NCBI GenBank assembly: GCA_004295015.1
Contig: SHNE01000022.1
Span: 111,254 to 175,253, forward strand
Length of the DNA stretch: 64,000 bases
DNA from: Bacteroidota bacterium
Lineage (GTDB): Bacteria > Bacteroidota > Bacteroidia > AKYH767-A > 2013-40CM-41-45
Direction: 5' to 3'
Position 1 is the first letter of the stretch; the number at the start of each line of letters is the position of its first letter. The notes beneath the pieces were generated by a model, which searched no databases, had not been told where the DNA came from, and saw nothing but the letters and a program-made list of their open reading frames with translations. Positions 39,784 through 48,856 of this stretch are shown here, piece after piece. A program made the position numbers and the translations under genes.

Positions 39784-42700
39784 GTGTTTTTTACGAAAAA
39801 TGACTCGGCTCTTTGTAATGAAAAGGTGCATATTTCCTCTTATTTAGGGCTTTTCTATAAAACATCTTCGACCGGAACCCATATAAGGAAACGCATAAAT
39901 AGTGCTCAATTGACAACAAAAGGAAAAAAAGCTCCACGACAAATTTCGGAAGAAGGAAGGAAGATCTTGTATCGACTGTTACTTCTTGCGGTGAGTATTG
40001 TCTATGCTCTTGTTTTTATTCTGGACTATCTTCTGCAATTACAATTTACTTTTTTTCTGCTCTTAAGTCTTTTTGGTTTTGTAATCCTCACTTTGCTCTA
40101 CATGTGGTTTAAGGTTTCCAATGTTGATGTTGAAGTGCCTGATGAGGAAGAACCGGCTGAAGATAAACCGGAGCTGCTGAAATTTGACGATGCTACATTC
40201 CTGGTGAACATGAGTACAGGTCTGAGCATTGATTGTAATCAAGCTGCCATCTCCCTCTTTGAATCCGATGATCAGGCATCACTGCTTGGAATCGATTTGA
40301 ATACATTGATGGCCGAGGGCTGGACTTCAGATCAAAGTCTTGAAATTCGCCGGCAACTTCATCGTACAAAAAAAGCTTCTGCACTGGGAACTTATCTGAC
40401 TTTTAAAGGCAAAATCTTTAAAGGCCTTATGCAGGCAAGCCGACGTGAAGAGGGTGAAGAGAATATTTTAGCTGTAAGGATTACCGACGTGTCTCTTTTG
40501 TTGGATAAGGAAATTGTTGGAGATAAAATTGAGAAGGAAGCCGAAATTAAAACAGAGGAACCTTTACTTTCTTTATTTGAAGATGGATTAATGTCAATGT
40601 CATTCATAGGCACAAATTATAAATTCGTTCGCGTCAATAAATCATTTTGTGATTTGTTGGGATATACAGAACATGAGTTAAAGCAGCTAAGTATCCTGGA
40701 TATTTTACTGCCGGAGGACAGAGATGCAGAGAAGAAAAATCTTTCACAGGTATTCAGAGGAGATGTTCCTTTATTGAAAAAGGAAAAGCGATTTGTTCGT
40801 CGTAACAGCGATGTTATTTGGGTAAGTACCTCATCGTCATTAACACGCGATCAAAAAGGGAGTCCGCAGTTTGTTATCACTACTGCTGAGAACATCACTC
40901 ACAAAAAACGACTAGAGCGATCTGTGTACGATAAACGTGATAAACTTTCATCATTGTTGGAGAATGCAGAGTATTCCATCCTTTCTGTTGATCGTCACAA
41001 TACAATTCTTTTAATCAACTCCCGCCTGTGCGACCTCTTGTTTGCATTGACAGGAATTGTAGTTGAGCCGGGATTTAATGTCTTGGATATTCTTCCGGAA
41101 GCATTCCGGGAGGAGTATAAAAAAATTCATACACGAGCTTTCCTGGGGGAGCATTTTGTGTGGGAGAAGAAATTGGTTGTTTCCGGGAAAGCAGTTGATG
41201 TAGAATTGATACTGACACCCGTCAGCGATGAGACAGGACGAGTAAACAGTATTTCCATTTTCGGACATAACATATCCGAACGAAAGAAAGTAGAGACAAC
41301 CTTATTGTCGGAGAAGGAACAGGCGGAGGCAGCTACAGAAGCTAAATCAAGTTTCCTTGCTACAATGAGTCATGAGATTCGTACGCCATTAAATGGCGTT
41401 ATTGGAATGGGAAGATTGCTGAGCAGCACATCGCTTACGCCTAAACAAAAAGATTATGTGGAGTCCATGCTGCTAAGCGGGGAAGCCTTATTGTCCGTCA
41501 TCAACGATATTCTTGACTTCTCCAAAATTGAGTCAGAAAAAATGGAGTTGGAAGACAAGGCATTTGCGCTGCGCCGTTGCATTGAAGAAACCTTCGATTT
41601 GCTTGCAGCAAAGGCCATAGAGAAGAAACTCAAGCTGCAATTCACTATTGCAAAAGACGTACCTACCTATATTCAAGGCGATATCGTTCGTCTTCGTCAG
41701 GTTCTCATGAATCTTGTTGGCAATGCAATTAAATTCACTCCAAGCGGTAAAATAACCATAGCCGTAAATAAGAATTCCGGTTCTGACGAAGAGATTGAAT
41801 TACATTTCTCGGTGATCGATACAGGTATTGGTATTCCATCTGATCGGATTAATCGATTGTTCCAAAGTTATAGTCAGGCTGATAAAGCGACTGCAAGAAC
41901 ATACGGGGGTACCGGTTTAGGACTGGCCATTTGCAGAAATCTGGTGAAATTAATGGGCGGAAGGATATGGGTGGAGAGTGAACAGGGTAAAGGCTCCAAT
42001 TTCCAGTTTACCATGAAGACCCGTAAAGCCCTGTCAAAGGATGTTCATGGAAAAATAAACTCAGGAACGAACCGATTGGTGAATTCTCACGTATTGCTGA
42101 TTGCAGATGATAAGACGGAAGCTGATATCTACTACGCCTACTTTAAACGATGGAACATGGTTCCGCGTATTGAATACGGAGTGTTAGCAGGACTTGACCT
42201 TCTTCGCGCCAAGAGTGAGTATAATTTGGTTCTCATCGATGCGCAAATGACAAGTACTGCACCAATGGAAGTTGCCGAACGTGTTAGGGAATTGAAATCG
42301 CATGAAGATTTACCAATCGTACTCTTCAATGCTGAAGCAGGGGAGGATGTAATGTATGATTATACCAGTGACTTGGTTTCAGCTGTGATCCCAAAGAACG
42401 TAGACAGATCAAAAGTTCTTGATATTCTAATAGGTGTGTTTTCTGTTGAAGAACATCAACGTAGTCAGCATGAAGTCGGATTGAAGAGTGTAGGGAAGAA
42501 GCTCGGAGAAGAAATTCCTGTTAAAATTATGGTTGCTGAAGATAATCTCATCAACCAAAAGTTGGTACAAAATATTTTTGAAGGATTGGGTTATAAACCT
42601 GTGATCGTTTCAAACGGACTCCAGGTTATCGAACAAATAAAGAAAGCAAAGTTCGACATCATCTTCATGGATGTCCAGATGCCGGAGATGGATGGATTAG

Positions 42701-43305
42701 AAGCCACAAGATATATCATTGAGAAATTTGATCCATCAAGAAAGCCGGTTATAGTCGCCATGACGGCCTTTGCATTGGAAGGTGATAAAGCCAAATGTAT
42801 TGAAGCCGGAATGGATGATTATATAAGCAAGCCATTTATGGTTGAAGAAATCGTTGAACGGATAAGAAAGTGGGGCTTAGCTCAAAATAAGAAAACTGCA
42901 GAAACAATGGCAACAGAGACCAGTGAAAGCAAGCAAATCCAGAAGCAAGTATTGCTTGATGAAAAAGTGTTGAATCGCCTGCGCGAAATGGCCGCAAGTG
43001 CTGATATGGATTTCTTCGGTGAAGTTATCCGTATGTTTATTCAACAGGGCAAGGAAATTATTTCTGATATCGAAGACCTGTGTACCAAGAAGGAATGGGA
43101 TAAGATGAGTCAGCAAGCCCATAAATTGAAGGGCTCTGCCTTAAATATTGGAGCAAATATGCTGGCTGAAACCTGCCGTATTATCGAGCTAAAAGGTAAA
43201 GCACCAAACGGCGAGGACTGCACATCGCTCTCTAACAGATTAAGATCTGATTTTAATATTACTATTGAGAAAATTAGAGAAGTGACGGGTATTAGTGTTG
43301 ACTAA
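39784..43305 (+). CDS. Hybrid sensor histidine kinase with two receiver domains and an HPt domain
   Basis: Membrane kinase with a whole phosphorelay in one chain. Order: two hydrophobic helices (about 62-78 and 84-107), a short cytoplasmic linker, PAS domains (about 165-225, 265-380 and 390-500), HisKA with H530 ([11 protein letters not shown]), HATPase_c with [15 protein letters not shown] and G-G-T-G-L-G-L-A, a first receiver (D819, otherwise divergent), a second receiver with D963 ([11 protein letters not shown]) and HPt with H1113 (A-H-K-L-K-G-S). The start is uncertain: the frame opens with GTG at 39784, there is no ATG before the membrane helices, and a TTG at 39910 gives a more natural N-terminus. 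No partner regulator is adjacent. Confidence 0.92.
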   Translation: MFFTKNDSALCNEKVHISSYLGLFYKTSSTGTHIRKRINSAQLTTKGKKAPRQISEEGRKILYRLLLLAVSIVYALVFILDYLLQLQFTFFLLLSLFGFVILTLLYMWFKVSNVDVEVPDEEEPAEDKPELLKFDDATFLVNMSTGLSIDCNQAAISLFESDDQASLLGIDLNTLMAEGWTSDQSLEIRRQLHRTKKASALGTYLTFKGKIFKGLMQASRREEGEENILAVRITDVSLLLDKEIVGDKIEKEAEIKTEEPLLSLFEDGLMSMSFIGTNYKFVRVNKSFCDLLGYTEHELKQLSILDILLPEDRDAEKKNLSQVFRGDVPLLKKEKRFVRRNSDVIWVSTSSSLTRDQKGSPQFVITTAENITHKKRLERSVYDKRDKLSSLLENAEYSILSVDRHNTILLINSRLCDLLFALTGIVVEPGFNVLDILPEAFREEYKKIHTRAFLGEHFVWEKKLVVSGKAVDVELILTPVSDETGRVNSISIFGHNISERKKVETTLLSEKEQAEAATEAKSSFLATMSHEIRTPLNGVIGMGRLLSSTSLTPKQKDYVESMLLSGEALLSVINDILDFSKIESEKMELEDKAFALRRCIEETFDLLAAKAIEKKLKLQFTIAKDVPTYIQGDIVRLRQVLMNLVGNAIKFTPSGKITIAVNKNSGSDEEIELHFSVIDTGIGIPSDRINRLFQSYSQADKATARTYGGTGLGLAICRNLVKLMGGRIWVESEQGKGSNFQFTMKTRKALSKDVHGKINSGTNRLVNSHVLLIADDKTEADIYYAYFKRWNMVPRIEYGVLAGLDLLRAKSEYNLVLIDAQMTSTAPMEVAERVRELKSHEDLPIVLFNAEAGEDVMYDYTSDLVSAVIPKNVDRSKVLDILIGVFSVEEHQRSQHEVGLKSVGKKLGEEIPVKIMVAEDNLINQKLVQNIFEGLGYKPVIVSNGLQVIEQIKKAKFDIIFMDVQMPEMDGLEATRYIIEKFDPSRKPVIVAMTAFALEGDKAKCIEAGMDDYISKPFMVEEIVERIRKWGLAQNKKTAETMATETSESKQIQKQVLLDEKVLNRLREMAASADMDFFGEVIRMFIQQGKEIISDIEDLCTKKEWDKMSQQAHKLKGSALNIGANMLAETCRIIELKGKAPNGEDCTSLSNRLRSDFNITIEKIREVTGISVD

Positions 43306-43413
43306 GATAGCAGTGTTGTCCACACAGTGCACACACAACTTTCGTTGCTGCAAATCCTTCGCAGCAGAGAGCATCGAACGCAGCGGGTGGAGTATAGAAT
43401 TGCATGGCATAAT

Positions 43414-44079
43414 ATTGTCTGAACTGGGATTTTTGGGATGCATGGGATTTTTGAGAATTCGTTGAGGGCTCGCTTATTTGGTGGAAGAAAAAATTATTCC
43501 ATGTTGTTTGGTTTACTTATTAGCCAGGAACTTTAAATTTTTGAATCGATGAAATTCCAGACTTTTTGAACCAAAATTTATCAGTAGTCCAATTTCGAGA
43601 TTATAGGCTTCGAGGTAATTTATGGCTTGTGAAAAATGAACCGGTTCCAAATTGATGAGGGCTTTTAATTCAACCGATATGATGCCTGAACCCAAAAAAT
43701 CAACTCTGCGTGTTCCAATATGATTCTTTCTGTAATAGATCGGCATTTCGAATTCCCTTTTAAAATCAAGAAGATGAAAATTAATTTCAAGTTCCAAAGC
43801 CCTTTGATAAATCAATTCCTGAAAGCCATTTCCCAGTGCTTTATGCACGGTCATTGCATGTCCAATAATTTCTCTTGTTAATTCTGCGTGTTTCATCTGA
43901 TATTAATCATGACACCAATGTAAATCAGATCAAGTTTGTTCACAAACAATAAAAGCAGGGTAATAAAAAAGCATTATTTTTTAAAAAGAATATTCAATTA
44001 ATTATATTAACGAATACAAACACGTCAATTTCCCTTTTCCAAAAATCCAACACATCCCACAAATCCCAGTTCAGACAAT
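43414..44079. mobile_element. Inverted-repeat element 1, carrying a GxxExxY gene
   Basis: 666-bp unit bounded by inverted ends. The outermost 17 bp, attgtctgaactgggat at 43414-43430, is matched exactly by its complement at 44063-44079. Imperfect matching continues for about 43 bp, built from GGGAT-T-rich subrepeats. The only gene inside is the minus-strand GxxExxY gene (43513-43896). No clear target-site duplication is visible (aat on the left, ttt on the right). The right end abuts a truncated T9SS gene remnant. The same ends, better preserved, bound the gene-less element at 46008-46206. Mobility is inferred from structure; no transposase is present. Confidence 0.7.
43513..43896 (-). CDS. 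GxxExxY-family protein (PD-(D/E)XK-like)
   Basis: 127 residues. The family-naming motif G24-F-Q-E27-L-I-Y30 is exact. It is followed by D66 (R-R-V-D-F-L), the strand S-V-E76-L-K78, and Q90-A-I-N-Y-L, which together have the layout of a PD-(D/E)XK nuclease core (E27, D66, E76-x-K78, Q90). Members are short, often present in several copies per genome, and have no settled function. The gene is the sole cargo of inverted-repeat element 1, with 99 bp to the left end and 183 bp of AT-rich leader to the right end. The leader contains a small palindrome gtttgttcacaaac near 43935. Confidence 0.9.
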   Translation of the reverse strand: MKHAELTREIIGHAMTVHKALGNGFQELIYQRALELEINFHLLDFKREFEMPIYYRKNHIGTRRVDFLGSGIISVELKALINLEPVHFSQAINYLEAYNLEIGLLINFGSKSLEFHRFKNLKFLANK

Positions 44080-44493
44080 TTTCCATCTCAGAATGGCCGA
44101 ACAGTGTCCATTTTCCGGTGGCAAGGCAGTCTATCGTGCTCGTGCCATGTATTCTACTATCGATCCGGAAAAGACCTATGATAATTCGATAATTTGCCTT
44201 ACCAAGGAATAATGTATCGACAACAAAAAAATGAATTTGTAACCTCAACTTTTCGAATTTTTCCAAATCCAGCTTACGATCAAGTGAATGTCAATTATAT
44301 GATTGGAGAAGAACAAAAGGCATATTTACTGATTCAGAATAGTCTTGGCCAATCTTTACAACAAAATCTACTATTGGGAAGTAAAAATGACTTAAATTTG
44401 AATATTCAAATGCTTGCGAATGGGATTTATACTGTTCAAATGGTTTTAGAGAATGAAATTATTCAACAGGAAAAGCTAGTCATTCTAAGATAA
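44080..44493 (+). pseudogene. Frameshifted C-terminal remnant of a T9SS-exported protein
   Basis: Right after the end of element 1, one frame (44087-44212) reads L-R-M-A-E-Q-C-P-F-S-G-G-K-A-V-Y-R-A-R-A and stops at TAA 44210. A second frame, overlapping from about 44197, reads Y-Q-G-I-M-Y-R-Q-Q and continues into a complete T9SS type A sorting domain (F-R-I-F-P-N-P-A-Y-D-Q-V-N-V to K-L-V-I-L-R, stop at 44493). Together they make the end of one larger protein broken by a frameshift and missing its 5' part, which is not found left of the element. The 44194 TTG open frame should not be taken as a gene. Confidence 0.7.
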
Positions 44494-44503
44494 TACTAAT
44501 AGT

Positions 44504-46006
44504 GTGAGTTATTTTTCTGATATTAGCCTTGTGAGAAATTTGTTGATCAAATTATCCTATTGCCTAATTATCTTGTCCTTGACCGCAAATGGTCAAGGAC
44601 AAGATAATATTTGGATGATGGGTTATGGTGCAGGAGGAGCCAGGTTTAACATTGATTTTTCTTCCGGGTCAAGGAATATATATTCTTCACCGAGGTCGAT
44701 GCGCATTACTATGACCTCTTTGACCTATTGCAATGAGTTTGACCAAGTGCTTTTTTATACAAATGGAGTTTATATTGCCAACGCATTGGATGCCCCGATG
44801 ATGAATGGCACTGATCTTAGTCCCTGTTATTATACAACTAATGTTGGCCCTACCGGATTGTTTATTGCTCAAGCTGGATTGGCCATTCCTTGGCCGGATT
44901 CTGATGAGAAGTATTTTTTGTTTCATAGTTCAGTTGATGATAGTGTAGCTTATGCTTACAAAATGTATTATTCAGAAATAGACATGAGTTTAGATGGTGG
45001 ACTTGGAGCGGTAGTGAGTAAAAATAACATACTGGTTGCTGATACATTGATGTATGGTAGGCTCACTGCAGCCAAACATGCCAATGGAAGAGATTGGTGG
45101 GTTGTTTTTCATGGTGCGAAGAACGATGAATATTATTTATATATCGTGGACCCGAATGGAATTCACTTTCATGCAATTCAAAAAACTGGTGGTGATCTTT
45201 TCAAGGCTCAAGGACAGGTTTGCTTTTCCCCAGACGGCAGTAAATTTGCATTATATGATCCATTAAATGATTTACATCTTTTTGACTTCGACCGATGCTC
45301 GGGAATATTCAGCAATCCAATTCACGTGAGCATTAATGACAGTGCGGCGGGTGGTGGGGTCGCATTTTCAGCAAACTCTCAAGTATTATATGTTTCGTCC
45401 AGCACATATGTTTACCAATATGATTTAACAGCATCGAATGTTGCATCTACTCAAACAACCGTAGCAATTTGGGACACATTTTATTCTCCCAGTCCTCCTT
45501 TTGCTACTACATTTTTTTTAGCCCAACTAGCTCCAGATAATAAAATTTATATCAGCAGTACTAATGGTGTCCGTTCCATACATGTAATTAATAATCCGGA
45601 TAGTCTTGGATCGGCTTGCGACGTTTGCCAACATTGTGTCCCTCTTCCAGCATTTAATGGGTCTACTATCCCCAACCATCCCAACTATCACCTCGGTGCC
45701 TTAGGTTCATCAGTATGTGATAGCTTACCAACAGGAATCAGGAAACCTCCGAATGATACCGAGGATGATTATACCATTTTCCCAAATCCTGTACGTGATA
45801 AATTGTATGTACGAAGCACTGCTCAAAACCAGAGTGCAGAAATTATTATTTATAATTCCTTGTTGCAAGCATTGAGTATTCCGATAACTCTTATTAATCA
45901 GGGAGAGTATTCTGAAGTAAATACTTCAAGACTTGTCCCCGGGGTTTATTTTTTGGAGATTGTTTCGAAAGGGGAGAAGGTTGTAAAGAGGTTTGTGAAG
46001 AATTAA
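44504..46006 (+). CDS. Secreted protein with T9SS type A sorting domain, unknown function
   Basis: 500 residues (491 if begun at the GTG at 44531). Signal peptide (L-L-I-K-L-S-Y-C-L-I-I-L-S-L, cut after N-G-Q-G-Q). The middle is beta-rich with repeated short blades (G-Q-V-C-F-S-P-D-G-S-K-F-A, V-A-F-S-A-N-S-Q-V-L-Y, L-A-P-D-N-K-I-Y-I-S) as in WD40/PD40-type propellers. The sorting domain begins at about residue 425 (Y-T-I-F-P-N-P-V-R-D-K) and ends R-F-V-K-N. There is no in-frame ATG before the signal peptide, so a GTG start (44504 or 44531) must be used. A perfect 18-bp inverted repeat lies in the signal-peptide codons. The stop is 1 bp from element 2. Confidence 0.85.
   Translation: MSYFSDISLVRNLLIKLSYCLIILSLTANGQGQDNIWMMGYGAGGARFNIDFSSGSRNIYSSPRSMRITMTSLTYCNEFDQVLFYTNGVYIANALDAPMMNGTDLSPCYYTTNVGPTGLFIAQAGLAIPWPDSDEKYFLFHSSVDDSVAYAYKMYYSEIDMSLDGGLGAVVSKNNILVADTLMYGRLTAAKHANGRDWWVVFHGAKNDEYYLYIVDPNGIHFHAIQKTGGDLFKAQGQVCFSPDGSKFALYDPLNDLHLFDFDRCSGIFSNPIHVSINDSAAGGGVAFSANSQVLYVSSSTYVYQYDLTASNVASTQTTVAIWDTFYSPSPPFATTFFLAQLAPDNKIYISSTNGVRSIHVINNPDSLGSACDVCQHCVPLPAFNGSTIPNHPNYHLGALGSSVCDSLPTGIRKPPNDTEDDYTIFPNPVRDKLYVRSTAQNQSAEIIIYNSLLQALSIPITLINQGEYSEVNTSRLVPGVYFLEIVSKGEKVVKRFVKN
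44567..44608 (+). repeat. Perfect 18-bp inverted repeat inside a coding region
   Basis: Arms attatcttgtccttgacc (44567-44584) and ggtcaaggacaagataat (44591-44608) are exact complements separated by 6 nt (gcaaat). The hairpin spans the signal-peptide core and cleavage site of the 44504 gene, encoding I-I-L-S-L-T-A-N-G-Q-G-Q-D-N. In mRNA it would form a very stable stem 40-65 nt past the start codon. Confidence 0.9.
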
Positions 46007-46007
46007 A

Positions 46008-46206
46008 ATTGTCTGAACTGGGATTTGTGAGATTTTTGGGATTGGTGGGATTTTTGAGAATTGTTTTGTCCTTCTTGGGATCCTGCGAAGAAGATAAATT
46101 TATTCCAGATTTTTTTAATTGTATTAATTTCGAGAGGCTGCTTGCACTCAGTTTTTTTAATGATCCCACGAATCCCAAAAATCTCACAAATCCCAGTTCA
46201 GACAAT
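46008..46206. mobile_element. Inverted-repeat element 2, gene-less (MITE-like)
   Basis: 199-bp unit. The first 36 bp (46008-46043) and the last 36 bp (46171-46206) are perfect inverted repeats, and 7 more positions match after a single mismatch. The tips are the same attgtctgaactgggat as in element 1, and the inner sequence tgggatttttgagaatt is also shared with the left end of element 1. The centre (about 46055-46160) has no open frame and includes a small cttctt/aagaag palindrome. It starts 1 bp after the stop of the T9SS gene and ends 73 bp before the end of murB. It looks like a deleted or cargo-free form of element 1. Confidence 0.8.
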
Positions 46207-46279
46207 GTAGTATATAAACTGCAATCATCGGATCATTCTAAGATAATTCCGCCACTGAGGTTCCCTCACTCCATAATTT

Positions 46280-47296
46280 CTAAATAACATTCACTTCCAT
46301 TTCAATTTCAACCCCAAATTTTTCTTTGACGCTTTGTTGAACCTTTCTGGCATGACTGAGTAGTTCTTGACCGCTTGCGCCGCCGTAATTCACCAATACC
46401 AGAGCCTGTTTCCGGTGCATACCAACTTTGTTAACGACTTTCCCTTTCCACCCACATTGTTCTATCAGCCATCCTGCAGCCAGCTTCATTTTCTGATCGC
46501 TTGTTTTATAAGCCACTAATTCAGGATTATCTTTTTTAATCCGTTCATAAAGCTCTACAGAAACCTCCGGGTTTTTAAAAAAACTTCCTGCATTCCCTAT
46601 TTCTGCCGGATCAGGAAGTTTGCTACGGCGAATATTTATGACAGCCTGACTAATTTCTTTTATTCCGGGAGATGTTATTCCCATCACCTTTAACTCTTCT
46701 TCAATGGCACCATAACTTGTGTTGAGAGTAGGTTTTTTATTCAGCTTGAAGGTCACTGAAGTGATGATGTATTTTCCCTTTGCTTCATGTTTAAAAATAC
46801 TGTCCCGATATCCAAACCTGCATTCGCTATGGTTAAATGTTTTTAAACTGCCATCACGAAGATCAAGGGCTTCAAGCTCATGAAAAACATCTTTGAGCTC
46901 GACACCATAGGCTCCAATATTTTGGATAGGGGATGCGCCCACGTAACCGGGAATAAGGCTGAGATTTTCTACTCCACCCAGGCCCTTATCGATGGCAAAA
47001 CAGACGAATTCATGCCAGACTTCTCCAGCTCCCGATCTCACAAGACTCCAATCTGCTGTTTCATCTACTATTTCTAGTCCTTTGAGGCTATTGTGGATAA
47101 CAATTCCAGGGAAATCCTTGCTTAAAAGGATATTGCTGCCTCCTCCCAAAATGAGTATAGGTCCATTTTGCACTTCCCGACTTTGGATTAAGGCCATAAG
47201 TTCATCTACTGAATGAACGATAGCGTAAAATGCTGCTTTTGCGTCGATGCCCAGCGTGTTAAGATGGCTGAGCGAGTAATTCCTTAATATTTTCAT
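46280..47296 (-). CDS. murB: UDP-N-acetylenolpyruvoylglucosamine reductase
   Basis: FAD/NADPH enzyme of peptidoglycan precursor synthesis that reduces UDP-GlcNAc-enolpyruvate to UDP-MurNAc. 338 residues of the E. coli-like type I form. Motifs: FAD site G-G-G-S-N-I-L-L (51-58), I-P-G-Y-V-G-A-S-P (115-123), Y163/R164 in G-Y-R-D-S, proton donor S238 in N-A-G-S-F-F-K-N-P and E334 near the C-terminus. Start is the ATG at 47296. It is alone on its strand between element 2 and the outer-membrane protein gene. Confidence 0.97.
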   Translation of the reverse strand: MKILRNYSLSHLNTLGIDAKAAFYAIVHSVDELMALIQSREVQNGPILILGGGSNILLSKDFPGIVIHNSLKGLEIVDETADWSLVRSGAGEVWHEFVCFAIDKGLGGVENLSLIPGYVGASPIQNIGAYGVELKDVFHELEALDLRDGSLKTFNHSECRFGYRDSIFKHEAKGKYIITSVTFKLNKKPTLNTSYGAIEEELKVMGITSPGIKEISQAVINIRRSKLPDPAEIGNAGSFFKNPEVSVELYERIKKDNPELVAYKTSDQKMKLAAGWLIEQCGWKGKVVNKVGMHRKQALVLVNYGGASGQELLSHARKVQQSVKEKFGVEIEMEVNVI

Positions 47297-47514
47297 AGAT
47301 CCTTATTCTACGAAAGTAAGTTTTGCCTTTAGGGCTTCGCCTGTGTTTCGTCTTTCTTATTCACCGAATTACTCACAAAGCAAAAGCAGGCATTCACCAA
47401 GCCGATTCCATAATGGACTGAATACTTTTGAAAACGGACAAGGACCGGATTAAATTGTCAGCTCATGGTTTAGTTTTTGGTTAAACAACCTGTATGTGCT
47501 TTGGGTTAAGCACC

Positions 47515-47545
47515 AACAGCGGTCTTCGGACCGCTGTTTCTTTTT
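47515..47545 (+). terminator. Intrinsic terminator on the plus strand with UUCG loop, no matching gene
   Basis: Perfect stem aacagcggtc (47515-47524) and gaccgctgtt (47529-47538) closing a ttcg tetraloop, followed by tcttttt. The C(UUCG)G loop and the T tract are both in plus orientation, whereas murB and the outer-membrane protein gene on either side are on the minus strand. It may mark the end of an unseen plus-strand small RNA, or simply serve the minus-strand omp gene as a weaker terminator. Confidence 0.7.
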
Positions 47546-47582
47546 GGGACAATCTGTTTTAGGTCAAAGGAAAGATGGCACG

Positions 47583-48182
47583 TTAAAATTTGAGCATGAC
47601 TCCAATGCCGATATTTCCACCATTAAGCAGTAGCTCATAATCAGATTTATTTCCCAGGACATCTTTTATCTCTCCGTCCTTATATGTCAAAGAGTTGAAT
47701 CCGGCATTAATATTAAAGCCTATATGTTCACCCGGGAAAAAATTGGCGCCAATTATCGCCTGAAAATTCTGGCCCGTCGCATTGAATTCTCCCAAATCTA
47801 TTTTGTTGGTATAGTTGAATGTGGAAAGTCCGTATTTAATTCCGAGCTGCATGTTGAAAAAGCTAGTCCTGAAAAAATGATAGTTAAGCATCAAACTATA
47901 ATCATTGTTTTTTGCAGAAGCAGAATCTTTATTGCTTGCATATTTATTCAAACGTACTTCAGCTCCGATGCCTATGTTGTTCGTCAATCCAAATTCAATA
48001 CTAAGTGGAATAATTCTATTAAGAGCCCCATCTGTCTCTCTGATATTGGTTTCCGGATCAAAGCCTTCGGTGCCATATATTCCAAGGCTGATGCCTGCGC
48101 CGAAGATTACATCGCCTCGTTCAAAGCTTTGGGCGTTCAAAGCAAAGGGTAGAAATAAGAGTGAAATCAGAAGAAGTCTCAT
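47583..48182 (-). CDS. Outer-membrane beta-barrel protein
   Basis: 199 residues from the ATG at 48182, chosen because it directly begins a signal peptide (M-R-L-L-L-I-S-L-L-F-L-P-F-A-L-N-A-Q); the frame stays open 83 codons further upstream, but that stretch is not protein-like and would overlap the divergent gmhA leader. The mature part alternates polar and hydrophobic residues in about eight strands (for example L-N-Y-H-F-F-R-T-S-F-F-N-M-Q-L-G-I-K-Y) and ends in G-I-G-V-M-L-K-F with a terminal phenylalanine, as outer-membrane barrels do. Function unknown. Divergent from gmhA by 98 bp. Confidence 0.82.
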   Translation of the reverse strand: MRLLLISLLFLPFALNAQSFERGDVIFGAGISLGIYGTEGFDPETNIRETDGALNRIIPLSIEFGLTNNIGIGAEVRLNKYASNKDSASAKNNDYSLMLNYHFFRTSFFNMQLGIKYGLSTFNYTNKIDLGEFNATGQNFQAIIGANFFPGEHIGFNINAGFNSLTYKDGEIKDVLGNKSDYELLLNGGNIGIGVMLKF

Positions 48183-48280
48183 AAATGATGGAGATTGAAT
48201 GCTATAATTATTGCATGAATATAAGAATTGATATAAAATACAAATGATCTTCATACCTTCACGTTTTAAACAAAGAATAT

Positions 48281-48856
48281 ATGAATAAAACGGACCTGAT
48301 AAAGAAAAATTTTGCAGAGGCAGCTGAGCTTTTGCACGTTTTTTTATCCGATGATAAAAATATAAATAAAATTGCTGATGCAGCAAAGTTAATGATTGAT
48401 TCATTAAAAAGCGGTGGTAAAATAATTTCATGTGGAAATGGTGGCAGCATGTGTGACGCCATGCATTTTGCGGAGGAGCTTAGCGGCCGCTTTCGTGATG
48501 ACAGGAAAGCACTCGCCGCCGTTTCAATTTCTGATCCTTCACATATCACATGCGTCGGAAACGACTACGGATTTGACCATGTTTTTTCAAGGTATATTGA
48601 TGCGCTTGGTAGGGAAGGAGATGTCTTGTTAGCAATAAGTACAAGTGGAAATTCAAAGAATATTATTCGTGCCATAGAAGCGGCTAAGAAAAAAAACATG
48701 TTTGTTGTTGGGCTAACCGGTAAAGACGGTGGAAGTATGGCATCTTTATGTGATGTGGAAATACGTGCTCCCAAATCTCAATATGCCGATCGTGCACAGG
48801 AGATACATATTAAAGTAATTCATTCATTGATTCAAAGTATCGAGTCGGGAATGTAG
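48281..48856 (+). CDS. gmhA: Phosphoheptose (sedoheptulose 7-phosphate) isomerase
   Basis: First step of ADP-heptose synthesis for lipopolysaccharide core: sedoheptulose 7-phosphate to D-glycero-D-manno-heptose 7-phosphate. 191 residues of the SIS fold with the zinc and catalytic residues of GmhA in place: H62 and E66 in A-M-H-F-A-E-E, Q173 and H181 in [10 protein letters not shown], plus the S-T-S-G-N-S-K-N phosphate loop (120-127) and G-N-G-G-S at 52-56. Start is the ATG at 48281. No other heptose genes are in the window. Confidence 0.95.
   Translation: MNKTDLIKKNFAEAAELLHVFLSDDKNINKIADAAKLMIDSLKSGGKIISCGNGGSMCDAMHFAEELSGRFRDDRKALAAVSISDPSHITCVGNDYGFDHVFSRYIDALGREGDVLLAISTSGNSKNIIRAIEAAKKKNMFVVGLTGKDGGSMASLCDVEIRAPKSQYADRAQEIHIKVIHSLIQSIESGM

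Noticed and set aside
43414..44079. Target-site duplication around element 1
   Set aside because: Left flank (ggcataat) and right flank (tttccat) share no direct repeat of convincing length; element 2 flanks (gaattaaa, gtagtat) do not either.
44194..44493. 99-codon open frame starting with TTG, ending in a T9SS sorting domain
   Set aside because: It is the 3' half of a frameshifted gene whose preceding part is in another frame; it has no signal peptide, so it cannot be an exported protein by itself. Annotated as pseudogene instead.
48183..48431. 83-codon N-terminal extension of the barrel protein at 47583-48182
   Set aside because: It would overlap the divergent gmhA start and puts the signal peptide in the middle of the protein.
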